DNA of 64,000 nt from Congeria kusceri (taxonomy: Eukaryota > Mollusca > Bivalvia > Myida > Dreissenidae): NCBI GenBank assembly GCA_027627225.1, contig CM051025.1, forward strand, positions 76,161,974 to 76,225,973. Reading direction: 5' to 3'. The position numbers and the translations under genes are program-made. The notes under the pieces were generated by a model that had not been told where the DNA came from, did not search any database, and saw only the letters and a program-made list of their open reading frames with translations. Within the stretch, counting starts at the first letter, position 1. Each line of letters begins with the position of its first letter. Shown here one piece after another: positions 1-12,795 of the stretch.

Positions 1-562
1 TGAGTGAAATATTTTTTAATATGACAATACTATTATGGAAACCCCCAGGTGTAATTTTAAACGATATTATGCGTGATAATTCGAATAAATAGTTTATTTT
101 CTGTTTATGAAGAAGCAATATATTCCAACACGAACCAGAGTATCGATGTGCTTTTGCAGACACCTTAATCATATTATTTATTGTCATTCAATATATGATA
201 AATAGTGTCTGAAGATTATGAATAAAACCTGGCAATGATGAGTTTCATAAATTGAAAATATTGTTATTATTTATAGCATTTGGCAAAGATTCATAACGCC
301 CATAGTGTTGACCGCATTTTCATTTACAGTTACGAGTTTGATTCGTACGTATTAACAGAAATATGTCATTTCAATGTATTGTAGACAAGGATAACATACA
401 ATACTTTCTTAAATTCAATTTAATGGGATCTTAGCAGTCTGCATTCTACAAAACATAAACAAACAATAACACAACAGACAAACGCTGTGTCCCAAAAACT
501 ATTTGTACGCTGTATTGTTGTTGTTTTTGTTTTTCAGTTTGGATTTAATAAAAATAACTTAC
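1..562 (-). other. Start of intron 2 of the Ig-domain gene
   Basis: This stretch follows the GTAAGT donor of the exon at 563-681 on the minus strand, so it is read as the 5' part of the next intron, which runs off the window. It is AT-rich, and no open frame with splice borders, RNA gene or repeat array was seen in it. The remaining exons of the gene must lie to the left of the window. Confidence 0.6.
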
Positions 563-681
563 CTGTTTAGTTCCTAAATATTTGACAGAGCACTGCAATA
601 TTGCACGGGCCCCTTTGTAAAACGTTACATTCGTCGGTGTCTCATTGTATACCGGAAGTTGATAAGGCACAACCGCAAGCA
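563..681 (-). CDS. Ig V-type domain exon (exon 2) of a zig-8/Dpr-like cell-surface protein
   Basis: Internal exon of 119 nt. On the minus strand it is preceded by a pyrimidine-rich acceptor (CTTTGCCTTTCAG) and followed by CAG|GTAAGT. Entered in phase 1 from the exon at 15966-16059, it is fully open and adds 39 codons after the codon split across the junction, ending in phase 0. The product runs from the end of a signal peptide (LAVVPYQLP) through NETPTNVTFYKGARAILQC, which has the layout of strands A to B of an Ig V-set domain: an N-glycosylation-type NVT, a K-G-A turn, then the strand-B cysteine in LQC, followed by VKYLGTKQ. From family knowledge, the pattern NVT...G..A.L.C.V..LG.K is typical of Dpr/zig-8 and related neuronal IgSF adhesion proteins, where a Val-x-Trp on strand C should follow; that would be in the next exon, off the window. 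Expected role (inferred): secreted or membrane-attached cell recognition protein. Exact subfamily (Dpr/zig-8, DIP, lachesin, IgLON) is not settled by half a domain. Confidence 0.82.
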
Positions 682-3600
682 CTGAAAGGCAAAGACGAAG
701 ATGTCTTATATCATCCATTATACAGACTCAACAATTAAAACAAGGTCATTGATATGTATAATTTTGATTTTACACATCAATACAAGTCAATATGTATGTC
801 AATCATGTCCCTCCGTTTCCAATAAGTCCTAGGTCAATATTTAATATGTTAATAATAACGACAACATGTTACACTGTTGGCATAATGACAGGTTACTGGA
901 ATGTATCAATATCGCTTGATTATTATTAATAAGCTGCCTAAAACAGTGCATCGTATAAGCTCGTCACAATTTGTATAACGAACCTATGTTACTGGAATCG
1001 TAAATTAACGAACTTTCTGGTATGGAAATGAAAGCCCGTATGTTGCTAATAAGAGTTAGCATGTGGGCCATCTTTATGCGCAAAATTTTCTACTGCCTGC
1101 CGAATGAAATTATAGGAACATGACGGACATACAAAATACTTTACTTATTCCATTGTTTGACTGTCAGTTAAGACGCAACGCTATTGTAGACGATATTTTT
1201 ACAGATCGTTTACTTGGGACACACTGGCGTATATTACTGAATCTGAAATGACGAACGTACCGTGGAACTAAATGAACTACCAAAACGCATTATGTTGAGC
1301 GTCAATTGCTATAGTTCATTGTCGTTTTGATTTGAGACGTCAGAGAAGAGAAATGTATGTAAAGCATAATTTCATATTTACTGATCACGATACAGGTTTA
1401 AAAAATAGCAGATGCATTTGGGGATAAAACATGAAGTTTTTTTAACTAACAAAGATCAAAGATATATAGCTAATATATATTGAAATGATGTTATTGTACT
1501 TATACTATGTTAAGCTATAAGAATTTAGAATGTTGAATTTAATTTTTCTCATTTATGATGTAGACTTATTAATATTTAAAAGTCGTAACAGTCGATTTCA
1601 TCATCTAGAAATTAGCCGGGTCAATAAACTGACTTTACTTTGCAATGAATAACATATAGATTTTGGCGCCTTTTACACCCGAATGGGGACAGATGATTGG
1701 ATTTGCTCTCTGCATCATTAATGAAATATCAAAGTTAGTATTTCCCTGTTTATTATATCCATAAATATTTTGATTTTGGACGCACATAAAGGCCTCCATG
1801 TTTGTTGTTATTAGTTAATTATGCGTCAAATTATTTCTTGGGCTTATTTACGAAGGAAATATTTGTATTCGTTTAGAATCACCAGCCCAAGTATCACAAA
1901 CACCTCTGAAGGTGTTTTATCTGTATTGCCCGATAACCGAAGAATTCACGTAATGTCATCGTGGAATATGCCAGGCTCTTAACAGTTAGAATAACTATCA
2001 AAAGCGTCTAGTAAATTTATTATTTATGACATTACATGTCAAGAAACGGCAAACTCAAACCCTTCATCGTTGATAAAATAAATATTACGCTCACAAAAAC
2101 TCAGCTAAAATACAGCCATTCGCGTCTAAGTACAGAAATGATATCTTTGGTAAAAATTGACGAAAGTATGTGTATCTGAAATGTTTCGTCTGCTGCAGGC
2201 AATTCGTTTTCTTTGTTTTCAGCACTTCGGTAAAGCCCTGCTGTCTGTTTAATGTAGTGCTGTCTGAAGAATATAATTACATCGAACATATAGCCTATGC
2301 TCATATCCAAAAGATATGGCTCACTCGAAGCGGCAAATTATGAGCCATAAACCCAAGCCCATTATCGACACATCGCCTGACAAAATGATAAAGCAAAAAG
2401 TAGCAATGTATACCGATGCTTTTGTTCATTGCTTTAATGTCCTCCTAATGAAATTGTTTCCAGATGCGATATTTTTCCTAACAACATAAATATTCTTTAA
2501 GTAAAAATCCACATCGTTTGTACAATCAAATAAATGACCTTAGCAATACAAAATATTCGTTTCGAGTAGAAACGTGAGGTCTCTACATTTTGTAATACAG
2601 TAATTATGTACCGATGCATTTGTAGACTCTTCAGTCATATATGGCCATCTTTACACAACATAAACTTCCCGGGAAACTGACTTTATAATATTGCAGACAT
2701 ACTTCTGGAGTGTATATTAAGGAAACTGAATCTGTTCGCCGTCACCAAATGCACGAATAAATAAAAGGCTAACGTGTCACGTGTAACACATCATCAATGA
2801 CGGCATCAAGCGATAAGATATTTACCGGCTTTATCTTTTTTTCATTCACTATTTCTGCAATAAGTACAGTGCATCAGGTGCATTAACTGTTTAATGGTAT
2901 ATACACAGTATTTAATTGAACTGAAAACGAAAAACAACTATTAAATTAAGTATTCAATTTATGTTTTCGAATAATTGCTGTTATTGAGAAGGAAGGCTGA
3001 AAATTAAATATTTTGATGGAAACGTTATTTTTGTGGTGTGCTGTACACGTAACTAAAGAGATGTACAAACTAAAGAGATTTACAAAAAGAGAAACGCAAA
3101 TAGCGGCTTTCCTAAAACCAAAATAATTATTTTAATACGCGCATTTTGTCACCGGAAGGTGTTACATTACTTTGTAACGCCTTGGTGTAACCTCCCTATC
3201 CCATGTCACTAGCAAAACCATTAGAAACTGACGGACCCTGTGCATGAAGTGTTATAAAGGACTGACGTGGTATTTCTTATACGTCTGTAGTTCATCTGTT
3301 TTTATTCGCGGCATAAGCATCTAAACTAGTTGTCAAGTGGTTGTCTTTGCCTAAAGTACTTCAAATGGTCGCTGACGTCATTGTGGAGAGGACCGCGTTA
3401 TGAACATATTCGTGATTCAGGGATTGTATTCATGAAAAAGTGCAATCAAACCACTGCCGATAGGTTATCAGTTCCTTTCTTCGGTAAAAGACGATATACT
3501 TTGTAAACGAATTTGCTGAAAGTCGCTTGCCGTAAGAATCACATCTAATGGTATTTAGTCGTGTGATAATAATTAATAGCAGTTGTGCAATATTAAACAA

Positions 3601-4805
3601 AATGGGTTGATCAACTTTCGCTGACACGAAGATCCTAATTTAAATAAAAAACAGAAAACTAGAGTCTACTTGTAGAGGAAGTCTGTTAGGCATGCGTGAT
3701 AGATTCTTGAAAGTATGAATCAATTGTTAAAATTGTGGTAAGTTTTAAGAACATTTATTTCTTTTGTGAAAATATCCCGAAATTCATAAAGGGATAAGAA
3801 TGCAATCGTAGCTGCCCTTCTTGAAATGTTTGCTTTTAAATACGACAAATATTCATCATCAGAGATTCGATATATGGCTTGCTATTTTGCTTTTGGATAT
3901 CAAATATTATCACATTCGTATACTAGATAATAAATCTTCAAAGTTCCAGGCAGTCTGTCAGTTTGTATGCGATAAGAGCAAATGAAGCGTAAGAAGGAAT
4001 AATCAACCTGAAGTCTGTTCTTCTGAACTAGTAGTTGGAAATAGCATCAATGTGACTGATAATACATACAACAACTATCAATTTGTGTACCGACGTTGTT
4101 GTCTATTACATTGAATCGCGGGTAAAGTATAATTGATGATGGAATGAAATGGATACAGTGACTGCACAATCAATTGGCTTGGCTTGTGAAGTGTGATCGA
4201 TGGCAAAATGATGGTATTACAGAATGGTGGTCTTCGCTATATGAAATTATATCTTTGTTTAGTAATGTTACTGTGCTGTTTTGTTGGTGTTGTGGTAATT
4301 AAAGTAACTCCGCCACATATTTATATGATATGATTTTAATCCTTTACATTTTATAATATAATTACATACATAATACTAAGTGGAAGACAATAAACTGGGC
4401 AATGATTCTGGCTGAACCACCCATAACATTATGAGTAGCACATGTTTCAATTCCGCTTGTATTGTTTAGCAGACCTTCGTTTTGTGTGTTGTTTAAAACG
4501 TCCGTTAGACAGCACACTATGCTCGTCACGCTACATGTATGTTATCATGCAATCGGTCATGCAATCGGTCATGCAAAACATTACGTGCACTTTAATTTTC
4601 TGGTGATATCTGAAAGCATTAATACTATTTTAATAAATTCCCTTTCGTTAGCATTATACTTTGATAATTTAAGTTATGATAATTTTATTGTTTAGCTGCA
4701 GTGCAAAAACAATGCACAATGCAGCTGCAAAGCGATAACAGAAACAGCAGTATATGTCGTAAAAAATGGACATAAATGCGAACAGATATAATGTTATCAT
4801 ATAAT

Positions 4806-5013
4806 GTCAAGTTGGTTCACATTTCAGTGTATGTATACATCGAATTCCAGTTCTTTTAATGTTTTATTCAATTTTATATACGTGCATAAAGCACATAACA
4901 GAAGTAATATTAACCTATTATTCCAAGTCGGTTCACATTTCATTTGTAATTATGCATCGAATTCCAAACACCTTTCATGGTTGTTCAGTTCTATGTAAAG
5001 TGCATAAAGCACA
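4806..5013 (+). repeat. Two diverged direct copies of an approximately 118-bp unit
   Basis: The motif GGTTCACATTTCA followed by CATCGAATTCCA and GTGCATAAAGCACA occurs in the same order twice (first copy near 4812-4892, second near 4930-5011), offset by about 118 bp. The copies differ by scattered substitutions, so the duplication is old. A 12-bp duplication (CAATCGGTCATG repeated) sits just upstream near 4550-4575. No coding function is apparent. Confidence 0.75.
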
Positions 5014-5323
5014 ATAAATATAATTAATTTTATAGCTTATGAAGTACTACTCTTGCCGGTAATCTACTTCTCATGAAATGTTCGCATAAAGAAAGGCGCA
5101 TAGGAGTATAACTGTACAATAATCGTTTGTAAGAATAAAGACTGCCTAACAAATTATAGCAATAAGTGTTATTGGCAGCATATGCAACAGACGAGATGCA
5201 TGGGTTTGTATGGGTTTAAAGTGATGCGGGTATGTTGCAGATAAACGAACTTGATTAATGCAATGCCATAGCATTGATCATGAAGTACATTTGATGTTAT
5301 TGAACTGTATAGACATAAATACG

Positions 5324-5485
5324 CTACTGCTACTACTAATCCTACTACTACTCCTCCACCTCCTCCTACTATTGCTACTACTCCTCCTCTTCCTCCTCGT
5401 CCTACTACTACTATAACTATAACTACTCCTACTACTACTACCACTATAACTACTCGTACTACTTCTACTACTACTACTCCTCTTC

Positions 5486-5527
<42 letters not shown>

Positions 5528-5557
5528 TAACTACTCCTACTACTACTACTACTACTC

Positions 5558-5591
<34 letters not shown>

Positions 5592-5683
5592 TACTACTAC
5601 TACTACTACTACTATAACTACTCCTACTACTACTACTACTACTACTATAACTACTCCTACTACTACTACTACTATAACTAATC

Positions 5684-5723
<40 letters not shown>

Positions 5724-5812
5724 AACTACTACTACGACTACTACTACAACTACTACTACTACTACTACTTAGAATAATAATAATAGTATAATAATAATAA
5801 TAATAATTAATA
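5324..5812 (+). repeat. (ACT)n microsatellite followed by (AAT)n
   Basis: About 440 bp of near-pure ACT/CTA trinucleotide with interruptions (ATA, CCT), ending at about 5769 and passing into a short AAT tract. The serine-, arginine- and glycine-rich open frames across it on the minus strand are translations of the repeat and not genes. It lies in intron 1 of the Ig gene. Confidence 0.95.
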
Positions 5813-8034
5813 CACAAGTAAAATAACCTAATGTAACATAATGTAATAGTAAAATAATTATGTGTCTGCTATCCTTACAATCCATCTAATTTAAGCGGTC
5901 GTAAAATCCGTAGTAAATGTTTATTTAATACCTAAACACGCATGGTTACATCAGCAAGAAGTAAATACACATAGATGACATTCACACAGACATAAAACAG
6001 CCGGCTTGCTATTATCCGATGTGTATTTCTGAATCTATCAGATGAAGCCAAACAACGCTTCTCTAATACATACATATCAAATCAGTGATGAAGGAGATGT
6101 CTTAATCGATGTAGTAATGAAATTACCAGCCCATCAATATAACGCATAAACGACATTAAGGTGTGCTTTAATGGTAGAATGTATATGATATGGCAAGCGA
6201 ATTCAATAAAACTGTGATATTCATTAAAAGCAATCTCTTTAGATTTGTTAAAACAAATGCATCAACAATCCATTGCAATGAAATTCATCGCCCAGGACTG
6301 AAACAAAATGAAAATTACATTAATGGACATATTTATGGACCGTCGGACCAATCGAAGTCCCTACGAGATGATACGTAATTGGCTACCTTACACAAAAAAT
6401 ATAGTTATGTCGCTTTTAAATAGCCACATAAAAGACTTACCATAACCCTAATCAAAAGTTATCAAATAAACTGTCCGTAAAAGTAGGCACTAATCAACTC
6501 TCCCGTTAACGCGGACTGACGAATAGTGTGATACTCTGACAGATAAAAAAGAAAGGACAGGACAGAACAAGAAAGGAATGAAGAAAGAACCCACGGACGG
6601 ACGGATGGTAACGTATGGTAACGTATGGACAAAATATTGTTTTGTTGATAATTATGTATAATCGTGAATAAAATAAAACTATGTGTTTCGTTAGCAACAA
6701 AATTGATAAACAAACGTTTAATATGAACATTATTTCCAATAAAGGTGTCGGCATACTTATTGCCGGTAATCTTATTTATGTCAAACATTGGAGATTTGCT
6801 AATGATAAATCATTATATTAATTGATCATGCCGTTAGATCCTTCCGGCCTGTACATTGTACGTAAGCCCAACAGCTCTTGTAAAATACAAACTGCATTTA
6901 GAATGAGAGTCGCTTTGTTCGGTTCATTATTGCTTAGTCAATTAAAGATTAGTTTTCATTTGATACTGATTTATTTAAAGTGAGTCCATCCATATTAATG
7001 ATTTCAATGTGACATTTGTACTCCAATCTAATATACATCACGTATAAATCACTTATGAGCCAAGCGTGACATACCGAATGTCTGAACATTGAACAGACTT
7101 TTACCCTTATGAGTCGGTGATTTCGACTATAGTTTTGCTAAACTGTCAGCCTTTGATTTCCTTAAACCCATGAACCATAACATGTTCGTGTTATGATATG
7201 TGGTCGTATAACGATTAGGAACAAGGACGTTAACCTGCTAGAAAGGGTATTGTATAAACTTTAAAAAGGTTATTGTATTTATGTTTTTCACATAATGTCC
7301 AGAAGGCCAAAAGCCCAAGTGGACATACGTCGTAAATGTAGCGTATAATATATAATAATAAAGAAAACCTACTTACCAAATATATAAGATATACAATATA
7401 TAAATACACATTTATTGTAATCTGAAATGCTGATGCTGACCAATAATACTAGCATTACAGATGAGCATTTGTTTCCATTGGTTTATATTATATATTCAAT
7501 GAAGATTAAAATTTAGCTTACTATGCATACTTGAGTGAGATGGATAGCAATTTCACTTTGCAATTAACTGATAATTATGTTTAAAATATTTGATAAGAAG
7601 TCCACTACATGCAACAGTATAAACAGGAACGTTTCAAGACCCCACCCCCCTTCACCACCACAACAGATCTCAGAGAAGAGTTATCTGAACCAGGATTCGA
7701 AATACTCAACCTCTAACTACAGGTCGTATTAATTCAATGCGGGCGAGTGTTTGGAAGCCAATATAAACAGACAATAACCATTGAGACTACGCGTCTCATC
7801 ATTGTTTTCGGTATAAAATGAAGAATTTTGTGAACTCCTTTCATCCCAAACACGCCGTGAAATGTAACGAATCTTACTGATCTACAGGGCTAACAAATGA
7901 TGCTACCTGTAAAACAAGAATCCGAACTGTTGATATCGGTGTAAATAGCTGAAACCACAATGTTATGGAAACAATTGAATGATTGGTATTTTCGAACTAG
8001 CACGATTATATCATGACCTAAATAATCACCACAA

Positions 8035-8325
8035 AGCGACAATGAAACACAAAGCGATCGTAATCTCTTCGAACCCAATCGAAGTGAATCTTCGAACTTA
8101 CACAAAACGACTACGGCCCTTTAGAACTATCTGAGAGCGATCATTGTTGTTTTGAGCAACCACGAAGCAAGCTTGGTCTTTTCGAACCAACATGAAGCTA
8201 GCTTAGTCGCTTCGAACCAACACAATGCGATTATAGTTGTCTAGAACCACCCGAAGCGATCGTGGTAGATTCAAACCAACACGAAATTATATTGATCGTT
8301 TCAAACCAATACGAAGCGCTGGTGC
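8035..8325 (+). repeat. Degenerate 30-bp tandem repeat
   Basis: The motif (t)cgAACCAACACGAAGCGA recurs with AACC-type landmarks at about 8124, 8154, 8184, 8214, 8244, 8274 and 8303, a near-constant 30-bp step; earlier degenerate units extend back to about 8040. Roughly nine units. The units differ by substitutions and the spacing is steady only in the right half, so this is an ageing minisatellite. No open frame runs through it. Confidence 0.8.
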
Positions 8326-9903
8326 CGTCACTTAGCTCAAAGTGGTCATTTTGTTAAATCTCACACCAATCACATGAAAAATTATAATATAACAGCAGTT
8401 ACTTGACTTTGTTGCAGTTTTCAAATCAAAGAATCTTCACTAAATGTTATTAAATCAACTGATGTTACATACTATATGACACAAAATGAACACACTATTG
8501 TCAATTACGAGGCCATATTGGCTGCGAACAGTGCTCAACAAAGCAATTAAGACCATAGGCATGGACCGTGAAACACAATAGTGTAATGAACAACCCTCAA
8601 GCAATTAGACAATCCCATCGCTTATTTCAACTTTTATTGATATTCCATAAATGTCAACAGGTCTTCAGACAAATTACGTTATTTGCACGAGCTGCACACG
8701 CTGGCTATAATATAACAACGTCTTACCATTATGAAGTGTTAAAAAACGTCATCGTTCGTACTTGTTTGGTGTTGGTATAGGAATATGATGGCGATAATGG
8801 TGATCTCTTGTGCAGATTTCAGACTCAAATAATACTGTACGCGAAATTTCATCATTTATTCTAAACATCTTATAGGAGCGGTTGAATAAAGCGAAGGGGG
8901 AATATATAACATCAGACACTGAATATCATAGTTATTACTCTCAATCGAGTTCCTATGGTATTTTATGTTTTCTGTATTATTGTTGAATCCTTACAGAAAA
9001 CTTACTCAGCAAGAAACCCATTACAGTACAATTATCGGACGTACCCGAGATTGCTTTATTATCAATAAATCGCACAATAAAAATACACTTAAACCTACTA
9101 AGTACGTTCAGTCCCTATGATTAACAAAACAGTGCTGAAAATGATTGTTGACTGAAGATGACCGGATGGCACTTGAGTTACATGAAGTTTTATTCTACAC
9201 GCCACATCAAATAGCATCGCCATGAATTTAGATCACTTTTATGGCCACTTTCAAACTCTAGCGCTATCTCATTTCTGCACGCAGCTCACTATTACCTACA
9301 CGCCGTTATTAAGAAATGTACCTATCGCATGCCTAAGAGTTATTGCCTTCATCAAATACTTCATTTGGTTCCCCGTTGTAACTGAACATCTTTCAAGGAG
9401 GAAAACGCGGTCAACTGATATTGACCTTAAGTATTTGGAAACCGAAAAAGATATTGTATTCCTTTTGTTAAAGAGATAACTACAAATTAATTCTCCGTAC
9501 GAAGATGGTTTAAGATGCACAAAATGACATTACAGGGGCACTGTCACAATAAGAATGTACATGTTTGAAATGGATGTTGTTGTGTGTGTTTTCGCTTAAT
9601 ACTATAGTATCTACCATTTCCCTTTGATTCATGCGTGTCATCATCAACAGACACAGTAAACATTGCGTATTTTCTAAATGCATTTGACTTCCGAAAATGA
9701 ATGCAATGACATGTTTCAAAATGTATCTCAAACTCAATTTTTCATGAGCACCTATTTACGACGCGTATTAACCAAACGGAATTATTCCGCGATGTTGGTT
9801 AACTGAGCAGTATACAAAACCAACCTTGGTTGATAACATTTTCATTGAAATTATGCTTGGTTATCACAATGTTCACATATGATATACACAATTAAAAGGC
9901 GCA

Positions 9904-9996
9904 GAGAAAGTGTTAACGGTATTGCGTATTACACTCACGCAAAAATCAACGGTATTGCGTATTACACTCACGCAAAAGTCAAATCGGTACTTTCTC
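9904..9996 (+). repeat. 33-bp direct duplication inside a short inverted repeat
   Basis: The stretch AACGGTATTGCGTATTACAC plus its continuation CTCACGCAAAA occurs twice, starting at 9915 and 9948, with almost no difference. It is bracketed by GAGAAAGT (9904-9911) and ACTTTCTC (9989-9996), which are exact reverse complements. The near-identity of the copies suggests a recent slippage or a small mobile remnant. Confidence 0.75.
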
Positions 9997-11311
9997 TATC
10001 GGGGTTAGTTTTATTTGCACCTGTATTCTTTTGAATTTATTTAAACAATCATAACATTTGTCAATGTGTTTGCTTATAATACATTTCTTTCTTGTATTGA
10101 TTTTCAACCAAAGGATCCAAAACTAGTTCTCCTTGTTTGTTTTTGATATATAGGAAAATGAAAAATTCACAAAACATAAATCTCTATATCTTTGGGAATG
10201 GTTTTAAGTAGCGATAAAACTAATGCATCGCAAAATAATATAATGATGATCCTACATACATGCTACAAACAACTGACAGTTATTGTGGAAATATATAAAA
10301 TCGTTGGAAAATAATGACCATGTCGTCCTTAGGAGCTTCGCTATTACATATAAATATACATCTGCATGTTAACTCCCAGATATTTGATTACCAGTAATAT
10401 AATCTGTTGACAAATGCGGGTAATTCTTCTGTAGTGTACGTCGCCCTTATCTTCTTATTTTTTTCGATGCTAGACTTTCGTCCGAGACCTTTCGTTTTAA
10501 ACAGTAAACATTTCTGGTTGTAAATTTAAAGCCAATGGCCTCAAACATTTTTCGAAGAATAAACACACTCTCTTAAATCATATATTAGCTGAATCTTCTT
10601 TTGTCACGATGTTTTCAGAATTTGTATGCCTACAGGTAAGAACAGGTAACCCCATAAATTTTTAACTAGAACATGCCATTCTTGCAAAATGTGTTATTCT
10701 TAAAATGCAGTTATATAATCCAAACAGTACAACATGATGGGAAATGTCCCTTACAATAACAATTTTAAATCATTTCCGCACTTGCACGGGTCGTATTCTA
10801 GTTACTCCATGTATATTACTGTTTCTTCAGTCTACTACTGTTTTAATATCATTTAGAATGATTGATTACTGAATAATTAGGTTAGCGACCAGCATGGTCG
10901 ACATTAGATGACGCATTGCATTCAAGTACTTATTAAATTAGGTCATGTTGTAAGCTGCTGTAAATTGTGATTCTGTCCATCTTTGTTTGCCAACTCATGT
11001 TCTATTCGAGTGATTTTTTTTTAATGCAGCTGTATTTTGCTCCTTTACAATCTACGTCCAATTGCAAGGTTTGAACCTAAATTTCATTGAGAGAGAGCGC
11101 GCACCGCTCTACGACACGCTTAAAAAAGCGAAATGACACATGTCGGAAATACTGTGTCGTTGATGAAACATCAATACAAATGGAAACAATTATAACGCAT
11201 TTGTATCGCGAAACATATGAATAATAAGCATTCAATATGATGTTAATTTCGTTCATTTCGTGCATCAGTTATATTTTGGTAAACATACAGTCACGCTAAT
11301 TTATAAACCTT

Positions 11312-11375
11312 GGGCTTGCCTAGTATTTAGCGCGACAGACATTTGATCCTGAGTTCGTAGTCTCGAATCCAAGCA
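11312..11375 (+). other. tRNA-like relic (possible SINE head)
   Basis: The run contains TTGCCTAGTATTTAGCGC, resembling an A-box region, followed about 35 nt later by GTCTCGAATCC, resembling a B box. The middle, TTTAGCGCGACAGACATTTG, resembles the tRNA-like relics in the tandem units (near 40300 and 61530, minus strand). Acceptor stems do not pair convincingly, so this is not called as a functional tRNA gene. It could be the promoter head of a SINE. Confidence 0.3.
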
Positions 11376-12529
11376 GACGTTACTTCTTATCTGCCGTTTC
11401 AGTATTATGTCTTTTTCAAATTAACAAGAAATACCATTCTTCAATAATTACATACCATGTATAAGTATTTAAAAAAACATTTCGGGAATGTTTCATTAAA
11501 TTTCATTTTGGATTAGTAAATTGCGTTTATGCTATTAATTGTTCTGAGTTATTACCATGTGTTAAGTTGCAGATTATAAGAGATACCAATACCGATTTTA
11601 GTATAATTGCTAATAGGATTCTTATTTGGTTTACCTATTTATTATCATATAGATTGTTTGCAAAATAAATAAATGTGACGTCCTTCGGTGTTTATATTAC
11701 GTGAAAATATCATTAATATTTATGATTGTTTAGGACAGAATCAATGCCAGATTAGATCTGTCTACGCTTACATGTTGAAAAGTCTTGTTTAGAATGATCT
11801 AGCTTGACTATCGCTTAAACAAATGCTAATATTTGTCGTAAGATGACTAAACTAATCTTAAAAGCCCATAGTTTTACTCGCGATCAGGCGCTATAACTAC
11901 GAATATTTAATCTTTAACTTTGTCACAACTTAAACTATTGACCAATGAAAACTTTTGTTACATATGGTCTTTGATATCCATGCTCAAAGTGGTACAGTAA
12001 ACATGAAGCATTAAACGCTTGTTTATATTTCCCTCTCGTCGTAAGATTATTCTAAGACATTGCTCGTATATCCATTATTAACACGTGTTGCATATAACAA
12101 ATGTAAATAATACATGTGGATAATTTGCTCACTTATCAAAATCATCCTCAGGTGCTTCAGTACATTGGTAAATGTTATACTTCATTACCCAGCTAACCGC
12201 CATTCAAATGTCCCGTGCTAAATTGAACAAATTAATTAACATTAAAATTCACTGAATCCAAACAGAATTTAGGACATCTGGAATCCATTAATTATATAAT
12301 GTATGTAGAGTGTGATAAAGAACAGATCAGGAAGCCTCGCTTTGGCTTCGAAGCAAGTATTAATCAGTCTTTAAACTTTAAGGGTGTGCGATTTAAATTA
12401 AAATATTGGCAATGATGTTTCACAGCGCCGTCGGCATGGCGCATGCACAGCGATTCCAACAAATTATATGAAGATGGTGGAGTGTTTTTTTGCGTGTTGT
12501 GGGGAAGTTCATTGTGTTTAATATCTAGG

Positions 12530-12795
12530 GAGAGATCTAGGATCAGAAAAGGTACAGGTCGCTGCTCAAAAGGAGCAGGGGGAAAGCTGGATCTGTTCCT
12601 TGATTTGTTTTCCAATTTTGGATAATTTTGTGATTTTAGAAACATAATGCTTCTGCTGAATTTTTTTTTATAAATATATAACAATTTTAAAAGATATTCA
12701 ACATTGCACTGTTGACTATCGTACAGGGGCAGCAGATAGGGACCAAAAGGGGCAGGTTGCAGCACCCTGCTTTTTCGCTCTGGATCTTTCCTTGA
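12530..12795 (+). repeat. Dispersed repeat, copy A
   Basis: Shares its two ends with the segment at 16813-17060 in the opposite orientation. The 5' part reads CTCAAAAGGAGCAGGGGGAA and the 3' part reads GCAGCACCCTGCTTTTTCGC followed by TCTGGATCTTTCC; the other copy has the same two parts around a diverged AT-rich middle. This indicates a mobile or otherwise dispersed element of about 250 bp without coding capacity. The open frames over it on both strands are not supported as genes. Confidence 0.65.

Noticed and set aside
5278..5817. Serine-rich 179-codon open frame on the minus strand
   Set aside because: It is a translation of the (ACT)n array; all three frames of such a repeat stay open.
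7675..7745. tRNA-like stretch on the minus strand around TTTCGAATCC
   Set aside because: Only the B-box-like piece is convincing; T-stem and acceptor stem do not pair and no A box is at the right distance.
12364..12765. 133-codon open frame on the minus strand
   Set aside because: Coincides with the dispersed repeat copy A; the other copy (16813-17060) does not keep the same frame.
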